Positions 35,027 through 43,468 are shown, numbered from the stretch's first letter. The stretch is 64,000 bases of DNA from Thermococcus sp. 21S9 (GCF_012027635.1 NZ_SNUS01000001.1:1364001-1428000), one strand, 5' to 3'. Notes: a model not told the origin generated them from the letters alone. Made by a program: numbers and translations.

Positions 35027-35086
35027 GGTCAACACCGCTGATTGGGCCTGGAGGGGATAGGAAAAGAAGAGATAAAAGCTTTCCGC

Positions 35087-35776
35087 TCAGCCCACTATAC
35101 TTTTGTATTCCTCTTCACTCAACACCTGGGGCGTGTAGGTGACTCCATACCTGTTCTGAAGCAACCTGGTGAACGCCCTCAGGTGGTTTTCACTTCCGCT
35201 CCTCAGGCTCTCGAACACCGCTTTTATGTCCTCGTTGTCCGTCCTCTTGAGCCACTCGTCGAGGTCCTTGATGTCAATCTCCTCTATGAGCGCCCCCACT
35301 TTGAGCGCCTCGACCTCGCTTTCGCTTCCCTGGGCAACGAGCTTTTCATAGAGTTCCTGCATCTCCGTGCTGTTGAACTCTCCAACTCCCATCCCTGCAA
35401 CGGGGTCGGTAAGGTTGTACTTCTTTATGAGTTCAAGCACCATGTCCATGTGCGTCTGCTCGCTTCTTGCTATGTTGTTGAATATCGGAAGGCCGGTCTC
35501 GTTGTAGAGTGTGAGATAGACGTCCCTCGCGAGCTTTTCTTCCTCCCTCATGTAGAGGATTGCCTCAATCTCGTCTTGGCTCAGGTTTTGAATAGGATAC
35601 GCGGAGACGTTTACCATCGTCCCCTCTGGACTCGCCCCGGCGCCGTAGCCCTTATCCTCCGGAGGCCCCATCGTGCCGGAACTTGTCGTAGTGCTCGTAT
35701 CCGTGCTCGTTATACACCCGGCCCCAACCGTGGCCAGGAGGAGCAGGGCAACGAGCAGGAAGCTCATCTTTTTCAT
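35087..35776 (-). CDS. Secreted lipoprotein, DUF2202 (ferritin-like)
   Basis: 229 residues. A lipoprotein signal (MKKMSFLLVALLLLATVGAG then C21) is followed by a Thr/Ser linker and a DUF2202 domain (about 60-229). Likely metal ligands of a four-helix ferritin-like fold are visible: EEEKLARDVY (Glu), SEQTHMDMV (Glu-x2-His), LIEEIDIKDL (Glu pair) and SENHLRAF (Glu-x2-His). Diiron, manganese or copper use is possible. The start overlaps the DUF4405 stop by 4 bases. A paralogue lies at 36674. Confidence 0.85.
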   Translation of the reverse strand: MKKMSFLLVALLLLATVGAGCITSTDTSTTTSSGTMGPPEDKGYGAGASPEGTMVNVSAYPIQNLSQDEIEAILYMREEEKLARDVYLTLYNETGLPIFNNIARSEQTHMDMVLELIKKYNLTDPVAGMGVGEFNSTEMQELYEKLVAQGSESEVEALKVGALIEEIDIKDLDEWLKRTDNEDIKAVFESLRSGSENHLRAFTRLLQNRYGVTYTPQVLSEEEYKSIVG

Positions 35777-36405
35777 CCACTCTCACCCCGGAGTTCGGTT
35801 ATAATCTCCTCCAACATGGCCTTGAACTCCTCCCTGTCCAGGTCGTACTTGTACTCAATCTCAGCCAGCTTCTCGTCGGGGGTCGCCTCTATTCCCTTCT
35901 CCTTCAGCTTCTCTATCAGCGCGTCCGTCGAGACGTTGAACTCGTTGGCGAGCTCCTGAACGGTGTAGTACTTCATCATAGTTCCCGTTATGTAGACCGT
36001 TGAGTTGGTTGACTCCTCGTAGTAGGAGTCTGCGGTTGTGTCGCCCTCTTCGCTACCAACGTAGGCCGAAAAGGCCTGGTATCCTCCCGCGAGGAGCAGG
36101 AGGGGTATTATCAATCCCGCGATGACCTTTACCTTGGAGCTCTTGAACGCGGACTTCAGCATGACCCACATGCTCTTGAAGCCAACGGCCAGGTGGACTG
36201 CCACGAGACCAATCATGACGAAGCCAAGGTAGGTGTGAACGTTGGTCAGCGTGTCCTTGTCCATTCCAAGGAACGTCCACCCGATGCTGTCCGCTATCCT
36301 TCCGCTGGGCGCCAGGTACAGGCCTATTCCCGTTATCGCTATCGCCACGAAGACTATCAGGAGGAGCAGGTCAACGACTCCCCTAAGGAGTGCGGAGGCC
36401 CTCAT
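35773..36405 (-). CDS. DUF4405-like bis-His membrane protein
   Basis: 210 residues. Three hydrophobic helices (about 11-31, 55-76 and 93-113). His57 and His71, 14 apart in TNVHTYLGFVMIGLVAVHLA, are placed as the axial haem ligands of cytochrome b561/DUF4405 membrane proteins. The C-terminal 90 residues are soluble and charged, with a helix-turn pattern (YTVQELANEFNVSTDALIEK). It may pass electrons across the membrane to the secreted DUF2202 proteins. The ATG at 36405 follows GGAGGTGG. Confidence 0.75.
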   Translation of the reverse strand: MRASALLRGVVDLLLLIVFVAIAITGIGLYLAPSGRIADSIGWTFLGMDKDTLTNVHTYLGFVMIGLVAVHLAVGFKSMWVMLKSAFKSSKVKVIAGLIIPLLLLAGGYQAFSAYVGSEEGDTTADSYYEESTNSTVYITGTMMKYYTVQELANEFNVSTDALIEKLKEKGIEATPDEKLAEIEYKYDLDREEFKAMLEEIITELRGESG

Positions 36406-36448
36406 TGGACCACCTCCGGTGGGCATTTTCCTATACAGAGCATCTTTT

Positions 36449-36616
36449 TCACCTCATCAACGCGTATATTATGAGCCCTATCACGATGAAGGGCAGGAGC
36501 AGGAAAGCCAGCTTGGCGAATATTATCAGCAGGGCGAAGGGGAGGAACAGCCAGCCGAAGCCGAATCCCCTCCTCCCGTGCATTGGACCCATTACCGGTC
36601 CGAATCCCCTCGGCAT
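36449..36616 (-). CDS. Small Gly/Met/His-rich membrane protein
   Basis: 55 residues: an N-terminal MPRGFGPVMGPMHGRRGFGF segment with Met and His, then one or two transmembrane helices (WLFLPFALLIIFAKLAFLLL, then IVIGLIIYALM). GGTGGTGAAA precedes the ATG. It lies 43 bases before the DUF4405 gene and 57 after the second DUF2202 gene, in the same direction, so it is part of the run. No family recognised. Confidence 0.8.
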   Translation of the reverse strand: MPRGFGPVMGPMHGRRGFGFGWLFLPFALLIIFAKLAFLLLPFIVIGLIIYALMR

Positions 36617-36673
36617 TTTCACCACCGAATCACGCCGTCTGTTTTAGCTCTTGACGAAAAGAAATGAAAGGCT

Positions 36674-37501
36674 TCAGATGCCAAACCTTCCAAGGAATCC
36701 CCTCATCCACTTCCAGGCGTGGGCGAAGGCGCTGGTAATGGTGTTGGTTATACCGCCGTCCTGGGCAGTGTTCATCTGACCACCCATGGCGCCGTGGCCG
36801 TGGCCCATTCCGCCCATACTGCCCATTCCGTGGGCCGGTGCGGAGCTCAGTATCTCGTCAACCTGCTCCTGCGGAAGCACCTGGGCGGTGTAGTTCACGC
36901 CCATCGCATCGAGCTGGCCGACGAAGGCCCTGAGGTGGTTCTCACTGCCGGCCATGAGGTTGCTGTAAACGGTCTTGATGTCCTCGTTATCGGTCTTGGC
37001 AATCCAGTCCTCAAGGTCCTTTATGTCGGTCTCCTCGATGAGGGCGCCGACCTTAAGGGCGTCCTCGGTGCTCTGGCTTCCCATCTGGACGAGCTGGTCG
37101 TAGAGGTTCTGGAGCTCCTCGTTCTGGAAGACTCCGACCTGGTTGAGCGTGTCCGGGGCGGTCAGGTTGTACTTCTCTATAAGGCTGAGCACCATGTCCA
37201 TATGGGTCTGCTCGCTCTGGGCTATGTTGCTGAAGACGACGAGGCCGGTCTCGTTGTAGAGCGTCAGGTAAACGTCCCTGGCAAGCTTCTCCTCCTCAAC
37301 CATGTAGAGCAGGCCGTTAATCTCGTCCTCGCTCAGGGGTGCGTAGTAAGTGGTTAGCGTGCTGTTGAGCATGGGCGCCGTCTGGGTGCTCTGGCTCGCG
37401 TAGGGGTTGGGTCCCGGCTGACCTCGCCACGCCGCGACTCCTCCCAGGGTCATTCCTATTAACAGGGCAATCAGCCCCAATCCAAACCACATCTTTCTCA
37501 T
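36674..37501 (-). CDS. Secreted DUF2202 protein with Met/His-rich tail
   Basis: 275 residues. An N-terminal signal or anchor (MRKMWFGLGLIALLIGMTLG) is followed by a DUF2202 domain very like the lipoprotein at 35087: EEEKLARDVYLTLYNETGL, SEQTHMDMV, LIEETDIKDL and SENHLRAF repeat almost unchanged. After it comes a tail rich in Gly, Met and His (GMGSMGGMGHGHGAMGG) that suggests metal binding, perhaps copper, and a final amphipathic helix (FAHAWKWMRGFLGRFG). The ATG at 37501 is chosen for GGAGGTTGAG. First gene of the run. Confidence 0.85.
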   Translation of the reverse strand: MRKMWFGLGLIALLIGMTLGGVAAWRGQPGPNPYASQSTQTAPMLNSTLTTYYAPLSEDEINGLLYMVEEEKLARDVYLTLYNETGLVVFSNIAQSEQTHMDMVLSLIEKYNLTAPDTLNQVGVFQNEELQNLYDQLVQMGSQSTEDALKVGALIEETDIKDLEDWIAKTDNEDIKTVYSNLMAGSENHLRAFVGQLDAMGVNYTAQVLPQEQVDEILSSAPAHGMGSMGGMGHGHGAMGGQMNTAQDGGITNTITSAFAHAWKWMRGFLGRFGI

Positions 37502-37520
37502 GTTCTCAACCTCCTCCATG

Positions 37521-37538
37521 TGTAACTTCAATGTTACA
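37521..37538. promoter_or_regulatory. Inverted repeat, probable operator of the DUF2202 run
   Basis: TGTAAC-TTCAAT-GTTACA is a perfect 6-base inverted repeat with a 6-base spacer. It lies between the TATA box (37552-37559) and the DUF2202 start (37501), over the expected transcription start near 37530. ArsR-family operators have this sort of symmetry, and an ArsR gene is in the run. It is placed to block transcription. Confidence 0.6.
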
Positions 37539-37551
37539 TATGCACGGATGG

Positions 37552-37559
37552 TTTATAAA
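37552..37559 (-). promoter_or_regulatory. TATA box of the DUF2202 run
   Basis: TTTATAAA, reading the same on both strands, lies 50 bases before the first start codon. There is no gene nearby on the right, so it should serve the minus strand. The 140 bases from here to 37703 hold nothing else I can identify. Confidence 0.6.
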
Positions 37560-37703
37560 GTTTGCGGTTCTTGAGAACGGTAACTCGGGAGCCTAAAATA
37601 GCACCATAAAAATGGAAGGAGAATACCCCGTCCAGGAAAATCCGGACAGAAAATCCGGTGGGGACTCGTCACGGTTTAAATAGGGGAAGTTTGGAGAAAA
37701 GGG

Positions 37704-38939
37704 TCAGGCTCCGAACTTCTCGGAGCGGTTCATGAGGTCCATCATTATGGGCACTATGTCGTGGCCCCTTATCCTGCCGAGCCCGCCACGCATGCACTCG
37801 CGCTCGCCGAAGCTCTCGGTGTAGTCCGGTCTGACGCCACCGCCGGCTATGAGAACCGGAACGGGGTCCCCGCTGTGGTTCATGACCTCGCAGGGAGTTG
37901 AGTGGTCGCCGGTTATCGCTATAACCACGTCCTCAAGGTCAACGTGCTCGATGATGTAGCCTATCATCCTGTCGGCCTTCTCAATCATCTCAGCCTTGAG
38001 CTTCGGGTTGTTGTCGTGGCCGGCAGCATCGGTCGGCTTGAAGTGAAGGAACACGAAGTCGTACTCCTTGAGCAGTTCGACGGTCTTCTTTGCTTTAGCC
38101 ATCTCGTCGGTGTTGTACTCGCCGGTTGCCCCCTCCGGAGTGTAAACGTCGAAGCCTATCGCCCTCGCAACGCCCTTGACGAGCGAGACCGCTATGACGG
38201 CTCCGGCCCTGACCTTCCACTGCTCGGTGAACTTCATCGGAATGTTCGGGTAGGTTCCGGCTCCCCTTATCAGGAGGTAGTTCGCCGGGGGCTTGCCCTC
38301 CTTCCTGCGCCTCTCGTTGATTGGGTGCTTCTCAAGGACCTCATGGGCCTGTCTGACGAACTCCTCAAGGATTTCCGCGACCTTCTTGCTCTCCTCGTCC
38401 TCCCAGGTGAACCTGTGGGGTGGCTTTCCGGCCTCATGGGGGTCGTTCTCGCCGACGCGGTAACCGGAAGCCATGCCCTTGAGAACTAAGACAGCTCTGT
38501 GGCCAGTGGCCCCAACGAAGATGAAGTCAACCGGGAGCTTTACCTTCTCTTGAATAGCTTTCGCGAGCTCGTGGGCTTCCTCGGTGCTTATCCTTCCAGC
38601 CCTCCTGTCAACTATTATCCCGTTCTCGATTGTTGCGAAGTTAACCCTGAAGGCCAAATCGTCCTCATCCAAATCCAACCCGACGCCGAGGGCCTCAAGG
38701 AAGCCCCTTCCGCGATAGACCTTGTAGGGGTCGTAGCCGAAGATGCTCAAATGGGCCGTGTCGCTCCCTGCTGGCTGGCCTGGCTTTATCGGGTCCTGCT
38801 GGCCGAGGATTCCCATCTTAGCGAGCCTGTCCATGTTTGGAGTCTTTGCGTACTCCAGAGGGGTCTTTCCTCCAAACTCTTTAATCGGTCTGTCGCCGAG
38901 ACCGTCGAGGATTATGAGAAGTCCCTTCCTCTTCTTCAT
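37704..38939 (-). CDS. apgM: 2,3-bisphosphoglycerate-independent phosphoglycerate mutase, archaeal
   Basis: 411 residues. The alkaline-phosphatase superfamily metal motifs are visible: LLIILDGLGDRP (Asp), GSDTAHLSIFGYD (catalytic Ser), FLHFKPTDAAGHDNN and ITGDHSTPCEVMNHSGD. It interconverts 3- and 2-phosphoglycerate in glycolysis and gluconeogenesis. The ATG at 38939 follows GGTGATAGGT; an upstream alternative at 38948 is in frame. A TTATTAACC-type box on the minus strand near 38968-38978 is its likely promoter. Confidence 0.95.
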   Translation of the reverse strand: MKKRKGLLIILDGLGDRPIKEFGGKTPLEYAKTPNMDRLAKMGILGQQDPIKPGQPAGSDTAHLSIFGYDPYKVYRGRGFLEALGVGLDLDEDDLAFRVNFATIENGIIVDRRAGRISTEEAHELAKAIQEKVKLPVDFIFVGATGHRAVLVLKGMASGYRVGENDPHEAGKPPHRFTWEDEESKKVAEILEEFVRQAHEVLEKHPINERRRKEGKPPANYLLIRGAGTYPNIPMKFTEQWKVRAGAVIAVSLVKGVARAIGFDVYTPEGATGEYNTDEMAKAKKTVELLKEYDFVFLHFKPTDAAGHDNNPKLKAEMIEKADRMIGYIIEHVDLEDVVIAITGDHSTPCEVMNHSGDPVPVLIAGGGVRPDYTESFGERECMRGGLGRIRGHDIVPIMMDLMNRSEKFGA

Positions 38940-38992
38940 ACCTATCACCGGGGGTGATTAGTCGGGCCGGTTAATAAGTTTGTTGGGCAACC

Positions 38993-39000
38993 TTTTAAAC
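38993..39000 (+). promoter_or_regulatory. TATA box of the cation exchanger gene
   Basis: TTTTAAAC lies 33 bases before the ATG at 39033. GGGGGGAGA serves as the ribosome site in a short leader. Confidence 0.55.
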
Positions 39001-39032
39001 GGCTCCCGGGAAGGTGTTCCGGGGGGAGAAGA

Positions 39033-39965
39033 ATGCTTGAGTTCGCAGTGTGGACGCTCTCAATAGTCATTGGAATAGCGATTCTCGTGCTTGCAGGGGA
39101 CAAACTGTCTGATAAGATAATCGAGGTCGCGAGGAAGGCCGGAATCTCGCCCCTCGTCATAAGCATCGTCCTCGTGAGCCTTTCAACGACCCTTCCAGAG
39201 ATAACGACGAGCGCCCTCGCGAGCTACCAGGGCGTCAACGGAATAGCCCTCGGAAACGCCCTCGGAAGCATATTTGCCAACATCGCCCTAATCCTCGGCC
39301 TCGCCTCGATGATTAGACCCCTTAAAGCGGGTAAATCGGCCTACGAGAACTCCCTCGTCATGCTCGCCTCCCTCGTCTTCCTAATCCTCCTTTCCCTCGA
39401 CGGCACCCTCAGCCGGCTCGACGGACTTCTGCTCCTCCTTGCCTACGCGGTCTACCTCCGCTGGCTCCTCAAGAAGCACGCGAGGAGCGAGGTCGACTGG
39501 GAGCCGAGCGGGAACGTTACTGCCCTCGACTACGTTCTCCTAATCGTCCTCGGCCTCTTCCTCGTCGGCGGTGCCGAGGCTGTAGTCTTCGGTGGCAAGA
39601 ACATCGCCCAAGCCCTTGGAATCTCGGACTTCGTGATAGGAGCGACCGTCGTCGCAATCGGAACGTCCCTTCCCGAAATGACCAACGCCCTCTACGGGGC
39701 TCTGCGCGAGCGCGGGAGTATAAGCGTCGGCAACATCATCGGCGCCAACATAATGAACGCTCTCGTCGTCCTTGGAATAGCCTCCGTAATAAGACCCATC
39801 CAGACAGGAGCTTCCGTGCTGACAATCCTCCTCGTGCTCTTTGCAATGATTCCGATGATAGTTTCGCTGAAGAGAACCGGCGGAATAGATAGGCGCGTTG
39901 GAGCGTACTTCCTCGTCCTCTACGTCGTCTACCTCGTCCTGATTTTCTCGGGCGTGGAGCTGTGA
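39033..39965 (+). CDS. Calcium/sodium:proton exchanger, CaCA family
   Basis: 310 residues with about ten transmembrane helices. Two alpha-repeats hold the ion site: SLSTTLPEITTSALASYQGV with GNALGSIFANIALILG, and AIGTSLPEMTNALYGALRER with GNIIGANIMNALVVLG. The S-L-P-E core in both matches archaeal NCX_Mj-type exchangers, which swap Ca for Na across the membrane. No cytoplasmic calcium-binding loop. The 3' end is 4 bases past a possible upstream start of the HIT gene. Confidence 0.92.
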   Translation: MLEFAVWTLSIVIGIAILVLAGDKLSDKIIEVARKAGISPLVISIVLVSLSTTLPEITTSALASYQGVNGIALGNALGSIFANIALILGLASMIRPLKAGKSAYENSLVMLASLVFLILLSLDGTLSRLDGLLLLLAYAVYLRWLLKKHARSEVDWEPSGNVTALDYVLLIVLGLFLVGGAEAVVFGGKNIAQALGISDFVIGATVVAIGTSLPEMTNALYGALRERGSISVGNIIGANIMNALVVLGIASVIRPIQTGASVLTILLVLFAMIPMIVSLKRTGGIDRRVGAYFLVLYVVYLVLIFSGVEL

Positions 39966-40012
39966 GGTGTAAGGTTTTTAAGTCCTCTCCCTTTCTTCCT
40001 TCGGTGGTGAGA

Positions 40013-40507
40013 ATGAAGGTCCTGTGGGCACCGTGGAGAATAGAGTACATACGCTCACCCAAGCACGATGGCTGTATCTTCTGCGACTTCCCGAAGGAGA
40101 ACAGGGACAGGGAGAGGCTAATCCTCTACCGCGGAGAGAAGGCTTTCGTCATAATGAACAACTACCCCTACAACCCCGGCCACGTGATGGTCGCCCCTTA
40201 CCGGCACGTCGCCAACTGGGAGGAGCTGACCGACGAGGAGCTACTCGAGATAATGAAGCTCACCCAGCTCATGATTAGGGCGATAAAGAGGGCCATGAAC
40301 CCGGACGGCTTCAACCTCGGCGTGAACCTCGGCAGGGTTGCCGGTGCGGGGATAGACAGCCACGTTCACCTCCACATAGTCCCGCGCTGGAACGGCGACA
40401 CGAACTTCATGCCGGTAATAGCGGACACCAAGGTCATCCCCGAATCGCTTGAAGAAGCCTACGACGAGCTCAAGAGGACCATAGAGGAAGTCGAGAGGGA
40501 AGTTTGA
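40013..40507 (+). CDS. HIT-family hydrolase
   Basis: 164 residues. The histidine triad is DSHVHLHIVPRW (H-x-H-x-H), with the N-terminal zinc-like CIFCDF in KHDGCIFCDFPKENRD. It belongs to the Fhit/AP4A-hydrolase-like branch of HIT proteins that cleave diadenosine polyphosphates or nucleotide phosphoramidates. The ATG at 40013 follows GGTGGTGAG; a box AGGTTTTTAAG near 39972-39982 is the promoter. Confidence 0.92.
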   Translation: MKVLWAPWRIEYIRSPKHDGCIFCDFPKENRDRERLILYRGEKAFVIMNNYPYNPGHVMVAPYRHVANWEELTDEELLEIMKLTQLMIRAIKRAMNPDGFNLGVNLGRVAGAGIDSHVHLHIVPRWNGDTNFMPVIADTKVIPESLEEAYDELKRTIEEVEREV

Positions 40508-40585
40508 GCTTCCATATGGATTCTCCTTCTTCTGGCAAGCTTTTTATAGTTTCTCGTTCCCTCATTTCTCGAAAACCCTTTGGTG

Positions 40586-40807
40586 GTGTCTGAGTTGGAG
40601 CGGAAAAGCCTTCCCTCCAGGAAGCCTCCCGTAAAGAGGGGTGAGCGCTACAAGGTTCGGATTGAAGCCCTCGGAAAGGGCGGAGACGGCATCGCCAGGA
40701 TTAAGGGCTTCGTGATTTTCGTGCCGAACACCGATGTTGGAGAAGAGGTTCAGATTGAAATAAAAAGTGTGAAGGAACGCTTTGCCTTCGGGGAGGTCGT
40801 TGGCTGA
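40586..40807 (+). CDS. TRAM-domain protein
   Basis: About 73 residues consisting of one TRAM domain (YKVRIEALGKGGDGIARIKG, FVIFVPNTDVGEEVQIEI, RFAFGEVVG). Archaeal free-standing TRAM proteins bind RNA and act as RNA chaperones. The start is unsettled: TTG 40580, GTG 40583 and GTG 40586 are in frame; the TATA-like CTTTTTATAG at 40539-40548 puts initiation close to them, so it is nearly leaderless. Confidence 0.88.
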   Translation: MSELERKSLPSRKPPVKRGERYKVRIEALGKGGDGIARIKGFVIFVPNTDVGEEVQIEIKSVKERFAFGEVVG

Positions 40808-40812
40808 CCTCC

Positions 40813-41499
40813 TCATATCTTCCTTGCCCTAATTTTGAACTTTCTGTCCAGGGGAAGGCCCTCAAAGAGCTCCGGACCGAGTTCCACGACGGGGACGTCC
40901 GCCTCTATCACTGACTCCTTCATCCCCTGCCTGACCCTGAGTTCCTTCAGGTTCCCATCTACGACCTTTATCGAGAGGTAGGTCCCATCCTCGGATTCGC
41001 CTTCGAGAATGAAATCTTTGCCCAGCTCCAATGCAATCCTCTTGACCAATGCAGGCGCAGTTTCTGGAGTTATGTGTTCGACTTCACCTTCACTTCCGGA
41101 GAACCTGACGAGCGGGCACGTCGCGGCCGAGCAGAACTCCTTTATGGCCTCGGCTATACCCTTTGCGAAGTTCTCAAGGGGTTTGCCCATGAACGTTTCC
41201 CCGAAGCCGGCCCAGCTTGCCGTGACCTTGAGCTTTCTCCCCTGCATCTTGAACGTAACGGTTAGGATTCCCTTGTCCCCCCTGAATGTGTATATTGCTT
41301 CATCTCTACCCATGCCCACGTCGAGCTCAAACTCGTAGCCGAAGTTGAAGATGAACCGCGGGACTTTGAACCTGACCCGGCCGTTTTGGAAGCTCTCGAA
41401 GTACGGGAAGAACGGCAGTGTCTTTTCGGGCTCGCTGAGTATGACCTGGAGTGTCTCCCACCCGTACGGCAGTTCAACTTCAAAGCTCTTCGACTTCAC
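40813..41499 (-). CDS. Conserved hypothetical, possible SRPBCC-like fold
   Basis: 228 residues, strongly beta-alternating at the start (FEVELPYGWETLQVILSEPE, FPYFESFQNGRVRFKVPRFI) and helical near ALENFAKGIAEAIKEF-like segments. The pattern resembles START/SRPBCC ligand-binding folds such as DUF3211, but I cannot confirm this. The start is GTG, supported by GGGGTGG five bases upstream and a TATTTAAAAA box at 41513-41522. Opposite strand to the TRAM gene, which ends 5 bases away. Confidence 0.6.
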   Translation of the reverse strand: MKSKSFEVELPYGWETLQVILSEPEKTLPFFPYFESFQNGRVRFKVPRFIFNFGYEFELDVGMGRDEAIYTFRGDKGILTVTFKMQGRKLKVTASWAGFGETFMGKPLENFAKGIAEAIKEFCSAATCPLVRFSGSEGEVEHITPETAPALVKRIALELGKDFILEGESEDGTYLSIKVVDGNLKELRVRQGMKESVIEADVPVVELGPELFEGLPLDRKFKIRARKI

Positions 41500-41564
41500 G
41501 TTTGTCCACCCCTTTTTAAATACGAAGAAAAGACAGTTGAGGGATTTTTAAATCCTGCGGAATA

Positions 41565-42302
41565 TCACTCACGATTCGCAACCTTTTCCCACCTTTTTTT
41601 CGTCCTCTTCCAGCAACCCGGTGGCATCAGTTCCCTCTCCGGACAGTAGCCGAGCTGAATGCACCTCGGCCCGAGCTTTGCCCACCTGATAATAGGTCTG
41701 AGCTCTTCGTTTCTGGCAATCTCCTCCAGCATCTTCCAGGCAACCTCACGGAGTTCCCACTGGGTCCTCTCGCAAAGTCTAAGACCGAAGAAGTGCTTCA
41801 GCTCGCGCAGGTTCATCGTCACGACTATCTTCGTCCGCACCGCTTGGGGGAGAATGAAGCGCGCGTCCTCCTGATGAATTCCGGCCTTGTAGCTCTCCTC
41901 GTAGAGCTTGATGGCTTCGCGCATCAGCTTTTTCCACTTCTCGTAGAGCTCCGGCCTTCCCCTGACGCTCTCGGGGATTACAAAGGTCTCCTCAACATCG
42001 TTTGGGTTCAATTTTATGTATCTTTGTGACTGCTGGGTGTAGCTCGCTATCCTGTGACGGACAAGTTGATGGCTACAAACGCGGGAACAGCCCTCCACCG
42101 AGAACGTCAGGACCGCGTGTTCAAGTATTGACTCGTGGCCGTAGCCGAGAACCCTCGGAAGGTGCATCTCAACGTCCTTCCCAGTGGTTCGCTCGAAGGC
42201 TTCGCTCTCCCATTCGTCCCAGTAGCTTATGAGGGCCGACCATGTGACGGTCTCGAGTGGCTTTTTTGTATAATTGACGAGCCTGACCCTGATTCCACTC
42301 AT
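41565..42302 (-). CDS. thyX: Flavin-dependent thymidylate synthase
   Basis: 245 residues. The ThyX motif RHRxxSxxxxSxR is present as RHRIASYTQQSQR (82-94), with flavin and dUMP contacts in GHESILEHAVLTFS and LRELKHFFGLRLCERTQWEL. It makes dTMP from dUMP using methylene-folate or an archaeal pterin and reduced FAD. The ATG at 42302 fits the family start better than an upstream extension to 42359. Confidence 0.96.
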   Translation of the reverse strand: MSGIRVRLVNYTKKPLETVTWSALISYWDEWESEAFERTTGKDVEMHLPRVLGYGHESILEHAVLTFSVEGCSRVCSHQLVRHRIASYTQQSQRYIKLNPNDVEETFVIPESVRGRPELYEKWKKLMREAIKLYEESYKAGIHQEDARFILPQAVRTKIVVTMNLRELKHFFGLRLCERTQWELREVAWKMLEEIARNEELRPIIRWAKLGPRCIQLGYCPERELMPPGCWKRTKKRWEKVANRE

Positions 42303-42482
42303 GCCAAGAATCACCAACGGGCAAAGGCGCTCAACCTTATTAGGTTTGCTTTGACGCACGGGAGTTAAAGGAGGGGTTTATTTTAGTGCACCCTCTCGCG
42401 AGCTTAAGTCTACGTTTGGAAAGGAAGAAACGATGTGGCTTCAAATAATTTCAGGAAAACCGATGTTTTTCCGACGAAAGGG

Positions 42483-42490
42483 TTATTAAA
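42483..42490 (+). promoter_or_regulatory. TATA-like box of argF
   Basis: TTATTAAA lies 38 bases before the argF ATG at 42521. GGTGATGC is the ribosome site. The 218 bases between thyX and argF hold no other gene. Confidence 0.5.
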
Positions 42491-42520
42491 TTCATGAAAC
42501 AGCCTTAAACGGTGATGCAC

Positions 42521-43468
42521 ATGGTGGTTAGCCTTGCCGGAAGGGACGTTCTCTGCCTCCAGGACTTCACGAGGGAGGAGATTGAGACTATTCTCAAGAC
42601 CGCCGAGATGATGAAGATTTGGAACAAGATTGGAAAGCCCCACCGCGTTCTCGAGGGCAAAACGCTCGCCATGATTTTCCAGAAGCCCTCGACCAGGACG
42701 AGGATTTCCTTCGAGGTTGGAATCTACCAGCTCGGTGGCTACGGCCTCTACCTCAACGCCAACGATTTACAGCTCAGGCGCGGTGAGACCATCGCCGACA
42801 CCGCGCGCGTTCTCAGCAGGTACGTTGACGGAATAATGGCTCGCGTCTTCGACCACAAGGACGTTGAGGACCTCGCCAAGTACGCGAGCGTCCCTGTCAT
42901 CAACGGTCTGAGCGACTTCAGCCACCCGTGCCAGGCCTTAGCTGACTACCAGACCATACTCGAGAAGAAGGGCAGGATTCAGGGCCTCAAGATAGTCTAC
43001 GTCGGTGACGGGAACAACGTGGCTCACTCGCTCATGATAGCCGGAACCAAGCTTGGCGCTCACGTCGTCGTTGCAACTCCCGAGGGCTACGAGCCAGATG
43101 AGCGGGTCATCAAGTGGGCCGAGCAGAACGCATCGGAGAGCGGTGGAAGCTTCGAGCTCCTCCACGACCCGGTTCAGGCCGTCAAGGACGCGGATGTCAT
43201 CTACACCGACGTCTGGGCGTCAATGGGCCAGGAAGCCGAGGCTGAAGAGAGAAGGAAGATATTCATGCCCTTCCAGGTCAACAAGGAGCTCGTCAAGCAC
43301 GCCAAGCCCGACTACATCTTCATGCACTGCCTCCCGGCTCACAGGGGCGAAGAAGTTACCGACGACGTCATAGACAGCCCGAACAGCGTCGTCTTTGACC
43401 AGGCCGAGAACAGGCTCCACGCCCAGAAGGCCGTTATGGCCCTCGTCATGGGTGGAATAAAGGTCTGA
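42521..43468 (+). CDS. argF: Ornithine carbamoyltransferase
   Basis: 315 residues, the same length as the P. furiosus enzyme and nearly superimposable by eye. Carbamoyl phosphate binds in FQKPSTRTRISFEV (STRT), ornithine in the loop with DADVIYTDVWASMGQ and FMHCLPAHRGEEV (HCLP). The enzyme makes citrulline for arginine synthesis or works in carbamoyl phosphate channelling. The ATG at 42521 is followed by the family start MVVSLAGRD. Confidence 0.97.
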   Translation: MVVSLAGRDVLCLQDFTREEIETILKTAEMMKIWNKIGKPHRVLEGKTLAMIFQKPSTRTRISFEVGIYQLGGYGLYLNANDLQLRRGETIADTARVLSRYVDGIMARVFDHKDVEDLAKYASVPVINGLSDFSHPCQALADYQTILEKKGRIQGLKIVYVGDGNNVAHSLMIAGTKLGAHVVVATPEGYEPDERVIKWAEQNASESGGSFELLHDPVQAVKDADVIYTDVWASMGQEAEAEERRKIFMPFQVNKELVKHAKPDYIFMHCLPAHRGEEVTDDVIDSPNSVVFDQAENRLHAQKAVMALVMGGIKV

